From Crocodylus rhombifer (taxonomy: Eukaryota; Chordata; Crocodylia; Crocodylidae): a DNA stretch of 64,000 bases. The number at the start of each line of letters is the position of its first letter. Position 1 is the stretch's first letter. This document shows positions 21,141 to 33,500 of the stretch, piece by piece. Made by a program: the position numbers and the translations under genes. The stretch spans positions 62,001-126,000 of the forward strand of contig JAVSML010021679.1 in the NCBI GenBank assembly GCA_038503035.1, read 5' to 3'. Under the pieces are notes generated by a model. It was not told the DNA's origin and ran no database searches. It was given only the letters and a program-made list of their open reading frames with translations.

Positions 21141-22285
21141 AGGGAGTAACTATGAACTTGATCTAAGGTCCACGTTTTCTTAGAGGGAAAAAATACTAGT
21201 TTGAGATCATCTTTATTATGCATGGCATTGAATCAGAATTCATCCTGTGTCTTGACTAAAGTCTGATTTGATTAATTGTATTCAGGTTAAATTTCCTCAA
21301 CAATTTTGCATGGTTCCAGTATTTTCAGTCCTAAACTCTTACAAAGCTTTGGTTTTTGGTGCTAAACAATTGATGCACTCTGTCCCTAAAATAGTTGTAC
21401 TGCACTGAAGTGTTAAGGGAAAGCTCATAAAACACATTGAGATCTTCTGTGATAGAAGGTGCTATAAAACCATAAAAGGAATCAATTATCATTATTCTCA
21501 GATCTATTTACATTCCTCATTAGCAAACACCATTTTACAGCCCTAGAAGTCCTGGGTCCCAAGGTCATTTTTTGACGCATGGTCTGCTATAGTGAAAATC
21601 TGTAAATATAAAGTCTTGATACAGCAAGATGCTCCAGTGGGAATATTCCCACTGATGTTAGCAGACCACCTATATATCTTGCTTAATCAAGTAATAAGTA
21701 GAAGCTAGCCCAAATAGTATAGCCAGTATGGGGTTAACTGGGCTCCAAGCCTTTCATTAATCTAAGCTAACACTAGGTATTGTTAAAGGGAATGTGGGAA
21801 GGGATAGACAGATATTTCTCTGCAGCATAGGAGGTGTATAGAAAAGGGAAGTGTTCTGGAGATAAAAGAACAGGACCTATCACAGCACATAGAGAAAACT
21901 GCAGGAGGACAAAAGGATGCAGGTGTTAGATTTTAGATCTCAATTGAAGTGCAGGACAATTCTGTGACATGTGAGAATGTGTTTTAGCACGTTGTATAGG
22001 CCTGACACTTTTTGCAGTTTACATTTGCTACTCTCCTGATTTATTTATATCTATATTCTATAAATAAGTCTTGAATTGAGACTTCAGATTACACCGAAGA
22101 CATTTTATGATAGTTTTTAAGGTAAGGAGGTGGTCGACTTATTTATGATTTGTCTAAATTTAACTCAAGTAATTAATTGATATAGTTATAGATATGATAA
22201 CTATAAATAGAACATTCAGATACTGTTGTGGAATAAAACTTGCCTGGTTACATTTTTTTTCTTCCAAATTATATTGTAGTGCAAT
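21141..22285. other. AT-rich unique sequence
   Basis: About 1.1 kb without a recognisable element. Stop codons are frequent in all frames. Confidence 0.4.
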
Positions 22286-22289
22286 CTTA

Positions 22290-22790
22290 ATATCCCGTGG
22301 GCCAGATAAGTAGTGCAGGGCTCATCTGTGGGTCAGATCAGCTCCCCCATGGCCTCAGTCAACCCCTATAAACCAGGATTGGGCTTTGTGCTCCCTTCCC
22401 ATGCTGGGATCAGATCCTGCACACCAGAATTGGGCCCTAGCACCCTGCACCGCTCCTGCCTGATCCCATGTGCCAGGGTCAGACCTTATACACTGATATC
22501 AGGTCCTGGCACCCTCCGCCACTTCCAGCTGTCTCCATGTGCCAGGATTGGTTATGCACCACCCTACAACAGCTCTGCATCCTAGGATCAAACCTGTGCA
22601 CTGGGATCAAACCCATGCTCCCTATTGTGCCCCTGCAAGCCAGGATCAGGCCCATGTGTTCAGATCATGTCCAGTGTTGCCCCCACCTGGCCCCCTGTGC
22701 CAGGATCAGGTCCCACACCTCCCTCCACATCCAGTCTAGTTCATTGAGCCATGCTATTCAGCCCACAGGTCTCCTCACAGGTGTGGAAAT
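22290..22790. repeat. Degenerate GC-rich tandem repeat
   Basis: The phrase (T)GCCAGGATCAGG, or close variants of it, recurs roughly every 50-70 bp through the block, each followed by pyrimidine-rich CACCCTCC-like sequence. The overlapping + ORFs are products of the repeat, not genes. It may be the interior of a DNA transposon, since CCAGAT occurs near both edges, but I cannot show termini. Confidence 0.5.
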
Positions 22791-22799
22791 CTGACTCTG

Positions 22800-24050
22800 T
22801 AGACCAGATGACAGATGCATAAATGGACAGAGTATCACAACATCAAGGAAGCTATGTCCATTTATGCCAGCTGACAATTTAGCTTAAGATTGTAATGTTC
22901 TAGGAAAAGAAGTGTGAAATACTCTGAAAATAAAATTTTACTTATAGGCTCAATGCAGTGTGGGAAATACAGGATTCAGTTTGCATGGTTAAATGCCACC
23001 AAAAGTTATGTTCAGATAGCCTGAACCTCAAATGTTTGAAATGTCCTTGTTGCTTATCTACAACACATTCTCTCTAGCGATGTGTTTGTTTGTTTTTTTA
23101 ACCATATAATTCAATTCTTTTTTAAGATAGTCATAACAAGCATCAAGACAATTTAAGAATCCATTTTCTCTACTCCATTGGACACAGCATGATGGCTTGC
23201 ACAACACAAAAAAAAAAGTCTTCAGCAGGCAAATCTGTTGCAGACTATAATTTAGGTTACATCAAGGATAGATCCAGCTTGTTTACATAAAAATAAATGA
23301 GCACTAGTATGTTCAGCATGCAACAGCTTTGGCATATTGTGGGCAGTTCTATTTACTTGCAGTATAATATTCAGCCATTCTAGAATATGAGCCAGTGATA
23401 AACAAGAAGTAGACTGCCACAAAAAAATTCAGTTTAATGCCCACTTGTTTTGCTTTTTGATCTTTAGCAATTTCAGTTTTTCTCTAGCATCCACCTTACC
23501 CTTTGCCTTTTGCTCTGACCAACGCTTCTTCCTTTTCACTTCATTTTTTAAATCTCTCATAGCAGGCAAAATCTAAAGTTTCTATCTGAAATGCTTTCCC
23601 CTAACTATTCCAAAGAAAACAATGTTCCTTATGTTCGAATAAAAAATAAAACCATAAGCTATTGGTTCTTTATATGGGCCTGTTTAAAATCATTGACAAA
23701 CTGAGAGTCAGGAATAGACAAAGTAGTTCTTCCCCCTGCAATGTTGTCTGCCACGAGTTCTGATTTCTTTTGTTGGTAGACCAATGTTGCTACAACATGG
23801 TATCCCGGAGAATATTTATTTATTGGCCTTACTTTGCAGAATGTTATGGGGAATCATCTATTACTTGGAGGTAAGTATATGTCACATAATTAGTTACAAG
23901 GAATTTCAGAGGCAATCAGAGCTGGAATTGAAAGCTCTACTTTTTAGGTGGGTCACTCTAACTTGATGTTTGTTAATTAGTTTTTAGTAGTGTTGAAGTA
24001 TTGTTGTAACTGTGATGGTGCAAGCAGTGTCTGAGAGGCCAGACACTTTT
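22800..24050. other. AT-rich unique sequence
   Basis: No element or coding sequence recognised. A short A-run sits near 23208-23217. Confidence 0.4.
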
Positions 24051-24115
24051 ATGACATCTTTTATTGGACCAACTGTATAGATGAGAGAAACACATGACAA
24101 GCACTTAGGAATGCA
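24050..24115 (+). repeat. TCTTTTATTGGACCAACT dispersed repeat fragment
   Basis: The string ATCTTTTATTGGACCAACTG followed by TATAGATGAGAG matches the repeat at 15680-15716. Only the one end is present. Confidence 0.5.
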
Positions 24116-24169
24116 ATGCTCTTAATTAGTTTGTACAGTCTAGCGCACATACTATTGACAGACATTAAT

Positions 24170-24500
24170 GTAAAAACTTGGTGGGATCTGATAAAGGATC
24201 CCAACAATAGTGTTTCTTGTAATGCAATGTGTGCATGGCGGAAGGCGCACTTGTGGGATTCTGCAACAGATCTCATTGTGCCATATTGCCAATGCAGGGG
24301 GAGCCCAATCCCAGGCTCCATATGCATCAGCAAGTAACAAGCTTGGGTTCCAGCTGCTGGAGTGCACCATATGCTCCTGAGGCTGGGGGTCTGATCAGCT
24401 GATTGGGGCATCCCACCTCTGCAGCGCAAAGGAGTCTTGATAGGCCCTTAAGCGCTCCAGAGTCTGAGCACCGGCCACACATTCAATTAAGGCCTTGATA
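24170..24500 (+). mobile_element. Foldback-type element, copy 1
   Basis: Shares its order of motifs with 38187-38535: GGGATCTGAT, then GATCCCAACAAT, a central GCATGG/TGTGGC zone, GTGGGAT, a GGGGAGCC stretch, a CTGATCAGCTGATTGG-like stretch and a final CACACATTCAATT. The hairpin arms are more decayed here than in the other copy. It is non-coding; the 122-codon - ORF over it is chance. Confidence 0.55.
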
Positions 24501-24543
24501 AGGACCAAAAAAAAAAGTTATACATATTTATTTGTGTAATAAT

Positions 24544-24755
24544 CATGGATCCTGGTTTTCTCCAACAAAAAAAAAAATCCCCAATTTTCATTTTTTAAAA
24601 AGTAACCCCAAATTCACATTTTTCCATCATTAAAATGAAATACCACTAATATGTAGTGTTGTTTCCTTTTAATCACGGAAAAATGTGGATTTGGGGTTAC
24701 TTTTTTAAAACTGAAAATTGGGGCTTTTTTTTATAGGAGAAAACAAGGATCCCTA
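24544..24755. mobile_element. hAT foldback MITE, copy 1, 212 bp
   Basis: A nearly full-length palindrome: CATGGATCCTGGTTTTCTCC at the left is inverted at the right (GGAGAAAACAAGGATCCCTA). The arms include AGTAACCCCAAATTCACATT and its counterpart. The flanks GTAATAAT (24536-24543) and GCAATAAC (24756-24763) agree at 6 of 8 positions, consistent with an hAT duplication. The sister copy at 43431-43704 has a perfect 8-bp duplication. Confidence 0.75.
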
Positions 24756-24764
24756 GCAATAACA

Positions 24765-27700
24765 ATAACTCCGTGGTTTATTCCTGGTTTTATCACACCA
24801 CTAACTGATTGAACATGTAGCTGGATCACTACTGAAGACATGATTAACCAGTTAATCATGTCTTAAGTGTAACATCCATCAGGGGCTCCAGATTCACACC
24901 TAAGAGAAAGCCTTAGAGAGATGTTGAGTCATGCACTGAGGGCTGCTCTAAATTAGTTGTACCCACTCTACAATAGTTATACATAGCTTTTCAGTTAAGT
25001 ATTCCCACTACTCCTTTCTAGCACACTGGAATGTGTACACATTTTCCACATAGCTGGAAAACTGATACAGTTAGTCATAGGTTTGTCATTCTGGAAAGCA
25101 ATGGATTTTTTATACCAGTTTCTGATGAGTACCCTTTACACACGTCCTGATTATTTCAGAAACCTTATTTAAAATGAAGTATTTTCATATTTATTAGTTT
25201 AAGGGTTTTTTTTTTAAGTGATAGAGGAAATGACTTTCTTATTAAGAATGCAGTAGCTTAGGAGATAGCCCATCAAAAGCTATAGTTTTTTTGTGTTTTG
25301 AACCAGAAGCAAAATCCAGTTTCATACAGCTCCAATGATTGTGATTTCAGTTCAGTTTTAGTTTTCATGCCGGTAGGTAAATGTTACAATTTCCTGAAGT
25401 TACAAGAAGCCTTAGATGGTCTTGTGGTTATGGACCATCATGAGATGAAATGTGCATTTTCTTTACCTTCCTTTTAGCAAAACTGATTTCTTCAGTCATT
25501 TATTCCATATCAACCAGAATTGATAAATAGGTGAACATGGGCAACTGGTGCCTCCTGAGCCTGGGGGGGTGGGCACCAGATCGCAGATAGGGGATGAGGG
25601 GTGTTTCCCCAGCAGCTGATTGCCAAGACCAGAACCACCAACTGTGAAACTGGTGAAACTGGAACTGCACTTCTGGTTTCATGGCTGGTGCTTCCAGTGG
25701 GTGCCCAGCCAATCTCAGGGGGTGCGCCTGCATGCACCCCCTACACATTGCTAATGTAGCTGGAGTTATTTCATTAAGGCCAGAGGTTCACAATTATTTC
25801 AGCACAGCTGAGGGCAACCAGTATGTCACTGTTTGTGAACAGTTTGCTTGAGGATCATAAGCAAGACATTTACTCAGAATGTGGGGATGCTGGTAAGCGA
25901 TGGTTATTAGGGAATACGAGAGTTCCCTGAGGAATTACCAACAAATTGTAGCCATACCGAGTGCATTCCTTAACTTATGGTATGAATGGTAGTGGGAAAA
26001 TGATATTCATATTAAAAAAAAAACAACACCTTTCACAGTCTAACATGATTGTGGTTTTTCCAGACATTTACAGATGTTGTTACCAATTCCCGGGGGGGGG
26101 GAGGCATTTAGTGAAAATAAATACCATATTAATGTGAACACTAGAATAGTACTGAAGTAAGGAGACAGTATTTAAAGGCATCATGGGAGTTGTTCTAATT
26201 TATACTACGCTGTATTCGACTGCAACATTTGCTTCTGAGTGTTTAAATTTTTGTTATTTACTAATCACCACATGATCTTCTTACCGGAGAGGTTCCTTGC
26301 TGTCTTTACCAGTTAGACTGCAGACTCTCATCATTAAATCATAGTGCCATGATTCAACCTGGTGTGATGTGAGCTGATGTAAGTGCATATAAACAGAAGC
26401 TACTGAATCTGGATGTAGCATATGGATATTTGATGGGGGGGTTTTAATTTAACAGTGAAAAACCATTTTCAGGTAGCAGCAATATGGAATAGGAAATTCT
26501 CTCCTCTCATTTCAGACGTGTTTCTTTATGCATATGTGCAATTAGTGCTGAGGGGCACCAAGAGGGAATTACTGGTCCCATTTCTTTCAAGATAGGCATG
26601 GCCTTTGGTAATGTAACTCGGTTGGTAGAGAAAACAGGAAATCTTAAGCGGATGGATGCCTAAGCTGCCCCTGAAGGCATTCTGCATTTACGTGCTCACC
26701 ATGTAAGGTTTAATCTTAAGGGTACAAGTAAGTTTGCTGTCTTAGTACACCTCTACACAATCTACCTCCATACTACAATGCATTTTTTCTATTAAAAAAT
26801 ATTGTTAAAAAATCTGTGCTTTCTTTGATTTTTTTAGTTCAAGTAGCAAATAGTTTCCTATATGTTTGTTGTAGGCATGAGACACCTTTGGAATTACTCC
26901 TGATGATTTATGAATTAAGCACTTTGAATTCAGTCTTTTCTGTCAACCAAAGAGTAGTTTTGATTATGAAAAATTCAATGGAATTATTTTTTTTCTAGTT
27001 GTTGAACATGTGAAATATTTATCAGGAAGCAAGAGATAAACATCATCTTGGAGAACATAGTAAAATGCCCTGCAGCATCTCAGAAACCTGCCAAGCGCAG
27101 ACAGCTGCCACCCCTGAATAAACAGAAAGGTTAATATATTGGTGAAGTTATGACTCATGCTCCATTTTGCTGTTGTACTATATGAGTTCCAGTAGTAAGC
27201 AACAAATGCAGGATACCCTGATTTACATTAAAGGGCGGGTTCTAGTAAATGCAGGTTGCATGATACACAACTTACAGGGCAATATAAAAGATTGATCTCA
27301 CAAACATTAACTGTTGCAAGTATTTTTGGTGTCTTTTGGTAACATCAGTGTCTCTAATTTTAAATTAAGAGGAATGAAACCCAGGTCCTGGGGCTGGTGC
27401 AGGGGACACAGACATCTCCCATCCCCCCCACCCTCCCCAGGGATCAGTATTTCAAACACCTTAAAGGTTAAGAGTTATATAGAAAGCACTCTGCAAGCAA
27501 GGATCTCTTGCAAAATTCAAGAATTGGATAGAGAACCAAATTTCAGATCCAGAGTTTTGGTTCTGGTCCAATTCTACTTTAAACTGATTTATAGATCTGA
27601 ATATTTGATCGAATGGGATTTGATAGCTGTTATGTGCTGTGTGAACAATCTCATGTGTATGCATTAGATGTGGGTCAAATTAATCTAGAAAAGCATGGAT

Positions 27701-28660
27701 GCCTCAGACTGATGCTAGGACAACAGGCTTTTTTGCTGTGTCATAGTGGAGCATTAGGATGCATACAGATATTCCATGTAAACCAACCTACCAAGGATTA
27801 GGTCTATCTAAATGCCCCTCTATGAAGATTTTCAGGGCATTTAAATCAGGCCAAAAATGGCAGACCTGAGCTAATTTAGTTCATCAGAGTCAGTAAACTA
27901 ATTTAGATTGGTAATAGGTTAACTTGTTCCAGTAAACATCTGCACAGGTTCAGAGAGCAGTCCCAGGGTTGGAAAAGCTCAGGTGCTGATGCCATCTCTG
28001 GGGCTGTGTCCTTCTTACCCCCCACCCCCACCCTTATCCTGGCCATACTATTTTTACTTTCCATGCCCTCCCAAACAGACAACCCTCCCCCCTCCCACAG
28101 ACCCACTACCAGTGCTATGAGGAACTTGCAGTTTAGAGGACTGATTCTGCTTCCACTGAAAGCAATGGATAAACTCTCTTTGATGTCAATTGTGTTATAT
28201 GAAGCCCTCAGTCCACAGAAACATGGAAAAATATTGTAATATACACCAGCACTAATCTAGACACATCAAGAGCTCATTCAAATGGCTGAGGTGTTGTATT
28301 TGTATAGATAAGAGTAGATTTTAAATGTTTGATAATAATGTTGAAATTGTGCCTATTGACTTCAAAGAAGAAAAAATTCACACAAATTCTTTAACAAATA
28401 CCTGCACTATTAATATAATAGACAACAGGTTTCAAAAGGCTGGAAAGAATCATTATCTTAGTTTGCTTTAATGCAGCTTGTGGGAAGCCTTTTTATTTTC
28501 TTGTCAAATCATTATGCAACTTGCTTCAGTGCTGGTTAGTATCACAGAAAAAGTAGCTTGATGTTGTTATGGAGCTGAACAATAGGATATAGGTAAGCTG
28601 TCTGAAGCTTTAACCCAGATAATACTGAATAATTAGATGACTGAAGAAAACAACTGATAA
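24765..28660. other. Mostly unique sequence with unclassified GC-rich patch
   Basis: About 3.9 kb. A GC-rich patch at 25530-25745 shares CAACTGGTGCCTCCTG with the hAT element near 59772, but I see no complete termini. A stretch at 27750-27960 contains CATACAGATATTCC and alternating AACCTACC/TAACTTG motifs that might be a decayed end of family A. The remainder, including several short ORFs, shows nothing recognisable. Confidence 0.4.
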
Positions 28661-28669
28661 AAACTGAGA

Positions 28670-29010
28670 AAGTTGACTTACATATAGCCTGGTTGGTTCA
28701 AGGAGTACACTCAAGAAGAGGGCACAGAAAGTGCTTCAAGGACGTCCTCAAAGCAAACTTGAAAAAATGCAAAATTGGCATCCAGTCATGAGAGACTGTC
28801 ACCCAGGACTAGCCTAATGGAGGACAAGTCTGCTGCAAGGATCTCAGTAGTTTTTCTGGAGATATTGAAGCGGGAGTGGCAATAACAGCATGTTACAGAA
28901 CAAATCAAGAATCCAGAGCCACACACCCCACACAGAAATATGTGTCTGAGTTGCAACAGGGTCGTCAATCCTGGATAGGCCTCATTAACCATCTTTGGAC
29001 CCATTGATGA
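28670..29010 (+). mobile_element. RTE-like LINE C-terminal scrap
   Basis: The + strand reads GHSKRCFKDVLKANLKKCKI, then a W--V--D segment, and after a frame break SELQQGRQSWIGLINHLWTH. This is the pattern of a LINE C-terminus found in many vertebrates: RG-PK-R-KD-LK--LK-C-I, later a zinc-finger-like C--C-R---SRIGL-SH-RTH. The zinc-binding cysteines are not intact. It is old and truncated at both ends. Confidence 0.55.
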
Positions 29011-31590
29011 GATAATCATGGAAGACAATCACCTTGCCTGCGAGGGATTGGTGAAGAAGTGGATGGATTTCAACATTTGTGATCCATGTGCAGTTTTGGA
29101 AACTTATTGGGTCCATAAGTGGTATCACAATCTTTTCAGTATGAAATAGCAGAAAAGGTACTTCTCAGTCTTGTCTAGCTAGAAGATTGCTATCTGTTCT
29201 GTCCTATGGGGGCTTCAGTAGAAGTCACGCCCACCTTTTTGCCCTAAGAAATAGGCTGCTGAGAGGTTGTCTAAGAGTTGTTGCAGTGACTGAGTATCAT
29301 TAAGAAAGTTAAATTATAGCAGATGGTGACTTCCCACTTACTGACATACTAATACCCCAAGAGTCCTACTGGATTTCCATAAACAGTTGGTGGCACTTCA
29401 GGTATTGACCTACAAAAACCTTGACTATGTTTGGTATCAGTTACCTAAGGTACTGACTCTTTTCCTATACCACAGCTGAGTTCAGAAGGCATAATGTAAA
29501 GATTACCTTTGATGAAAAGTGCTCAAGGAGTTCTTAGATAAAGAGACTGAAAATAAAGAATAATTAGGAGGGGCTTTCACTGGTTAAAGTATCTTGGATT
29601 TTCTTTTGTGGAAGACATTATACATGGGCATTAATGCAAATGGAGATGTTCCTTGAAATTGTTAAATATTAGATATTATTTTAATGAACTCTTAAAAATT
29701 TTAGGAGGTACTTAAACTGTGATAAGGCATCAGATAAACAGTCAAATAGAAGAATCATCATATTTCTTTATCATAATTACCCCAGTACCTGATTTTTTTC
29801 TTTTGCCTGTCAAACACAAAACTGTCACAACAGCAATTTATAATAGTATACCTCTGAATCTCAGTGTACCAGGAAGGAAGATCACTTGTCAGGGTTATTA
29901 ACCTAGGGAAGGAGGGCGGGGATGCAGAGGGGTGGTGGAGAGGTGGAGAATAAAATATACAGATATTTCTGGATCAATGATTGTGATTGGCAAGGATCTG
30001 CAAACTTTTACAGCATGTTAGCAACATATAGTTCTCTGTGTCGATCTAAGTTACAGCTATCCTTTGGAACGATGTTTTTTGGAATAGATTAATCTGTTAA
30101 AAACTTTCATTTATCATCATTAAACTAATATTGCTGAGTGGAATTCTTTAATTGAACATTATATTTATATTTCTCCTAACAGCTAGCACCATTTGTCTAA
30201 ACAAGAAACTCAGAGCATCGCTATCATTTCTGTACAGCTGATATTAGTGACACTTTTTAAACATTTCATTTATAATTTTAATTACATAATTAACACTGTT
30301 ATATTTAGCTAGTTATTCAGAAACCATTGTTATTTTTTAACCAGAAATGCCATTTCAGGCATTGAGGAAACACCTTTTGCCCCTAACTATTCAATATACT
30401 ATTTAGTTTCCACCCACCAGTAATTTTCTACCAACTGACCATTCTATTTTCCCTGTCTATGTTCAGGTGCACTAAACAATTTGATTGTTGTTCTAACATT
30501 TTATTTTTACCTATGTGACTCTCATTTAAGTGAGTAGAAGATATCATTGAGTTAAAATAATTTCCATCAGAATATTTCTTCTTGAGAAAACCAAAATTGT
30601 GACAAAAAGTCATACTGAGTTTGATAAAAGTTCATTAAAATTGGGGGAAAACTGATATGAAAATGGGAAAATATACCATTCAAGCATGTGGAGAGAAAAG
30701 TTGTGGTTATTTGTACACTGAAAATATATTTTTGTTTTGGAATTACTTCATTTAAAAAAGCAGAAATTGGAGTAAAGGATACAAAATTTATCAAAACAGA
30801 ATATTTTACTTGACCCAAAACTGTTTTTTAAATTTTATTCTACAGAAATATGAATATTTTGGCTTTTCATCCGAATTTGTGCAAAAAAGAAATGATTGTG
30901 CACCCCTCCCCCACTCTAGTACTCCAGAACCCTGTAGCTGTGGGCCAAAAAAGACTTGCAGCACCCCAGGTGCCCATGGCCTGGGTAACTGCCAGTAGTG
31001 GCCAAGCTATGGTGGTGACAGGGTTGCCTCCATGCAGGCTCAGTCTTGATGCTCTGCCCCCTGCCACTCCAATCCACCAGAGGTAAGCCACCCACACCAG
31101 TTTTTGCTCAGGTGGGGAGGGTCCATGCTATGGTCTGAGTGGGAGGATGCCTGGTTCTGGCCACTGAGATGTTATGTGCAGGAGCCAGAGCCAGATCCAT
31201 GGGGCTATGATCAAGCACAGGAGCATGGGGGTCCCTGGCTGGGTGTGCAGCAGCCAGAGCCAGATCCACAGGGGTTCTTCTGGGCTCAGTGTCAGGCCTG
31301 TGTGTACATCATTCTGTGTGTTCTTCATGGTGCAGGGTGGGGTCTTGGCCTGGGGACACAGGTGACCAGGTCTCAGGGCTCATACAACAGGGAACACATG
31401 CCTCCCTTCTCCCCTGCCTGCCTGCCGCCTACCTGCAGCTGACAGATAGCCAGAGGCAGGGGGAAGGGCTGGGGAGGGCATCTGTGCAGACTTGATGGGT
31501 GTGGGGCCCTCTGGGTGTTTGGCTGGAGCAGCTGAGCACAGGCTGAGTGCTAGTGCACTTCCCTGGGGATGGGGGAGGCTGAAAAAGAGG
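29011..31590. other. AT-rich unique sequence with a GC-rich 3' part
   Basis: 29.0-30.8 kb is AT-rich and featureless. 30.9-31.6 kb is GC-richer and carries overlapping ORFs on both strands around 31100-31490, including a duplicated CAGGAGCCAGAGCCAGATCCA-like phrase at 31181 and 31251. No protein family is recognisable. Confidence 0.4.
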
Positions 31591-31599
31591 CTGGGATGC

Positions 31600-31840
31600 T
31601 CGTGGATAGTAACCGAACTTGAATCTATGGGGGATCTGATATAGAAGTTCAATTCACCTGTCTAAACTAAATTGATTAGATATGAATGTGTATGGATCCA
31701 GGTGCATATCTTAGACAAGGTTCTGCTATTTTTAGACCAGTCTATGTGCGCTGAACTTCTGTATGGTTATGGATTAGATTGATTTCTGATCACTTAGACC
31801 GGTATAAGTGTAATATCTGTACCTGACTTTAGTGTTTTTG
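31600..31840 (+). mobile_element. Right end of a family A TIR element, decayed
   Basis: The segment ending TCTGATCACTTAGACCGGTA, then TAAGTGTAATATCTGTACCT, parallels the right end of the 18580-19396 element (ATGATCACTTAAACTGGTTT, then ATGTGTAATGTCTGTCTCTA). The left partner end is not obvious nearby, but a candidate is at 27755, which would imply a 4-kb element. Confidence 0.5.
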
Positions 31841-31889
31841 TTGTAATGTCTAGTGCTACGTTGCTGATGATACCAAAATTTGGGGTGAG

Positions 31890-32344
31890 GTGAGCACGCT
31901 AGTAGGGAGGGAAAGACTGCAGCAAGACCTGGATAGGTTACAGGGGTGGGTTAACAAAAATAGGATGCGTTTCAATACTGACAAGTACAGCATGCTGCAC
32001 TTGGGCAGTAGTAACCAGCAGCACACTTATAAGATGGGAAACTCCCTTCTTGAGAGCACGGAAGCAGAAAGGGATCTTGGAGTCATTATTGACTCCAAGA
32101 TGAACATGGGCCGACAATACGAGGTCACAGTTGGCAGGGCTAATCGGACCTTGTCATGCATCCACAGATGCATCTCAAGTAGGGCCAAGGAGGTGATCCT
32201 CCTCCTCTACGCAACACTGGTCAGGCCACAGCTAGAGTACTGTGTCCAGTTCTGTGCGCCTCACTTCAGGAGGGATGTGGACAACATTGAAAGGGTCCAG
32301 AGGAGGGCCACCCACATGATCTGGGGACAGCAGGGCAGACCCTA
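31890..32344 (+). pseudogene. CR1 ORF2 RT C-terminal part (5' half of split copy)
   Basis: Open frame with QQDLDRLQGWVNKNRMRFNT, then MLHLGSSNQQHTYKMGNSLL, a STEAERDLGVIIDSKMNMG block and [20 protein letters not shown], up to ATHMIWGQQGRPY. The reading frame then runs on into the LTR, giving a 222-codon ORF whose last ~70 residues are LTR sequence. This copy retains the THMIWGQQG segment that is deleted in the 7.6 kb copy. The endonuclease and most of RT are missing by 5' truncation. Confidence 0.9.
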
Positions 32345-32475
32345 TGTCACAGGGGCACTTAGGTGCCCTGTTCCTAAGAAGTGGAGAAGGGCAGCTGCCA
32401 ATCTCCAGGGCAGCTCAGGTGCCGGTTGCTGGGGCAACCAGGCTGGTCCTATGACCAGAAGGGGGCAGGGCCAGG

Positions 32476-32486
32476 CCTTTATAAAC
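32476..32486 (+). promoter_or_regulatory. Putative LTR TATA box
   Basis: CTTTATAAACA sits about 130 bp into the LTR, at the same relative place as CCATATAAACC in the second LTR (near 34443). Matching positions in two copies support a core promoter. Present activity is unknown. Confidence 0.5.
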
Positions 32487-32949
32487 AGCCCAGGCCGAAG
32501 CCTGGGAAGCAGTTCTCTTCTGGCAGCCGCAGGAGCAGGAGCTCTGCGGGAGAGCTGAGCAGACAGAGGTGACGGTTGCAGCCTGACCACCAATGCGGCT
32601 ACGGCATGGTAAGGGTGCAGAGAACCCGGGCTGGGAGGTCATGGCTAGTGTGCCAAGTGAGTGTAGATCTTATGTTATAAGCCAGCAGGCTTCTTATTGC
32701 TGTGTTACAGCCGTTTGGCTCATGGTTCTGTTTTGTTAGTGTTATACCGGAGGATCGGGTGAGGCTGTAGGGGCGCGAGGAGGCCTCACGGGAGATCCCC
32801 AATAATCTGGGGGTTCTTGGTGCCCAGTGGGCACAGCGAGCAGTGCTGGGCGGGCACAGCTGTTCGCGCCGGAGGGGTGCATGTTGGGGGGTGTTGACCC
32901 CGGCCCTGTGGGGCGATTCACGGAGAAGCCCTAGTAAGGCAAAAGACCC

Positions 32950-33200
32950 AGACGGTGGTCCAGGGGGCCAGGCACGGCTACGGCCGCCTGAGCCCCAACC
33001 GGGGATACGATCAGGAAAGGGTCCCAGAGGGGCTCCACAGTGCTGGGGATTCCGAAGGGCCAGAGGGTCCAGGTAAGGTTTAGGCCACCTGAGCTCCACT
33101 GTGAAGTGATTGGTATGGACTAGAAAGGGTCCCAGAGGGGCTCCACAGTGGTGGGGACTCCGAAGGGCCAAAGGGGCCTGGTAAGGCTTAGGCTGCCGGG
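32950..33200 (+). repeat. ~118-bp tandem repeat inside the LTR
   Basis: The phrase AAAGGGTCCCAGAGGGGCTC at 33016 recurs at 33133, followed each time by CACAGTG-TGGGGA-TCCGAAGGGCCA and a GTAAGG-TTAGGC segment. A third, partial and more diverged copy precedes it. The other LTR lacks this expansion. Confidence 0.75.
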
Positions 33201-33247
33201 GCCCAACTGATAACAGTACGGTTAATAAGCCTGAGAGGGCTAATGCA

Positions 33248-33500
33248 CAAAGGGGTGCTGGTCGCGTGTTAAGCCCAGGGGGTGCCAGACAGAGGGGCAC
33301 CAGTTGCGTGACAAGCCCAAGGGCGCCAGGGAGGGGCACCGGTTGCATGACAAGCCCAGGGGGTGCCAGGCAAGGGGCATCGGTTGCGTGACAAGCCCAG
33401 GGACACCAAACAAGGGGCGTCGGTTGCGTGACAAGCCCGAGGGCGCCAGAGAGGGGCGCCGGTTGCGTGACAAGCCCAGGGGTGCTGGGCAGGGTGCAAA
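33248..33500 (+). repeat. ~40-42-bp minisatellite inside the LTR, six units
   Basis: Six consecutive units share GGGGC(A/G)CCGGTTGCGTGACAA followed by GCCCAGGG-GCCAGGCA. Unit lengths are about 39-42 bp and units differ by a few bases. GTGACA inside each unit echoes the LTR terminus. The array accounts for much of the length difference from the LTR at 34288. Confidence 0.85.

Noticed and set aside
23641..24060. Host exon near 23784-23966
   Set aside because: The short frame lacks supporting splice pattern or recognisable domain; an AT-rich chance ORF is more likely.
33248..33500. CRISPR-like array
   Set aside because: Units of ~40 bp are contiguous with no unique spacers and lie in an LTR of a vertebrate genome, so this is a minisatellite.
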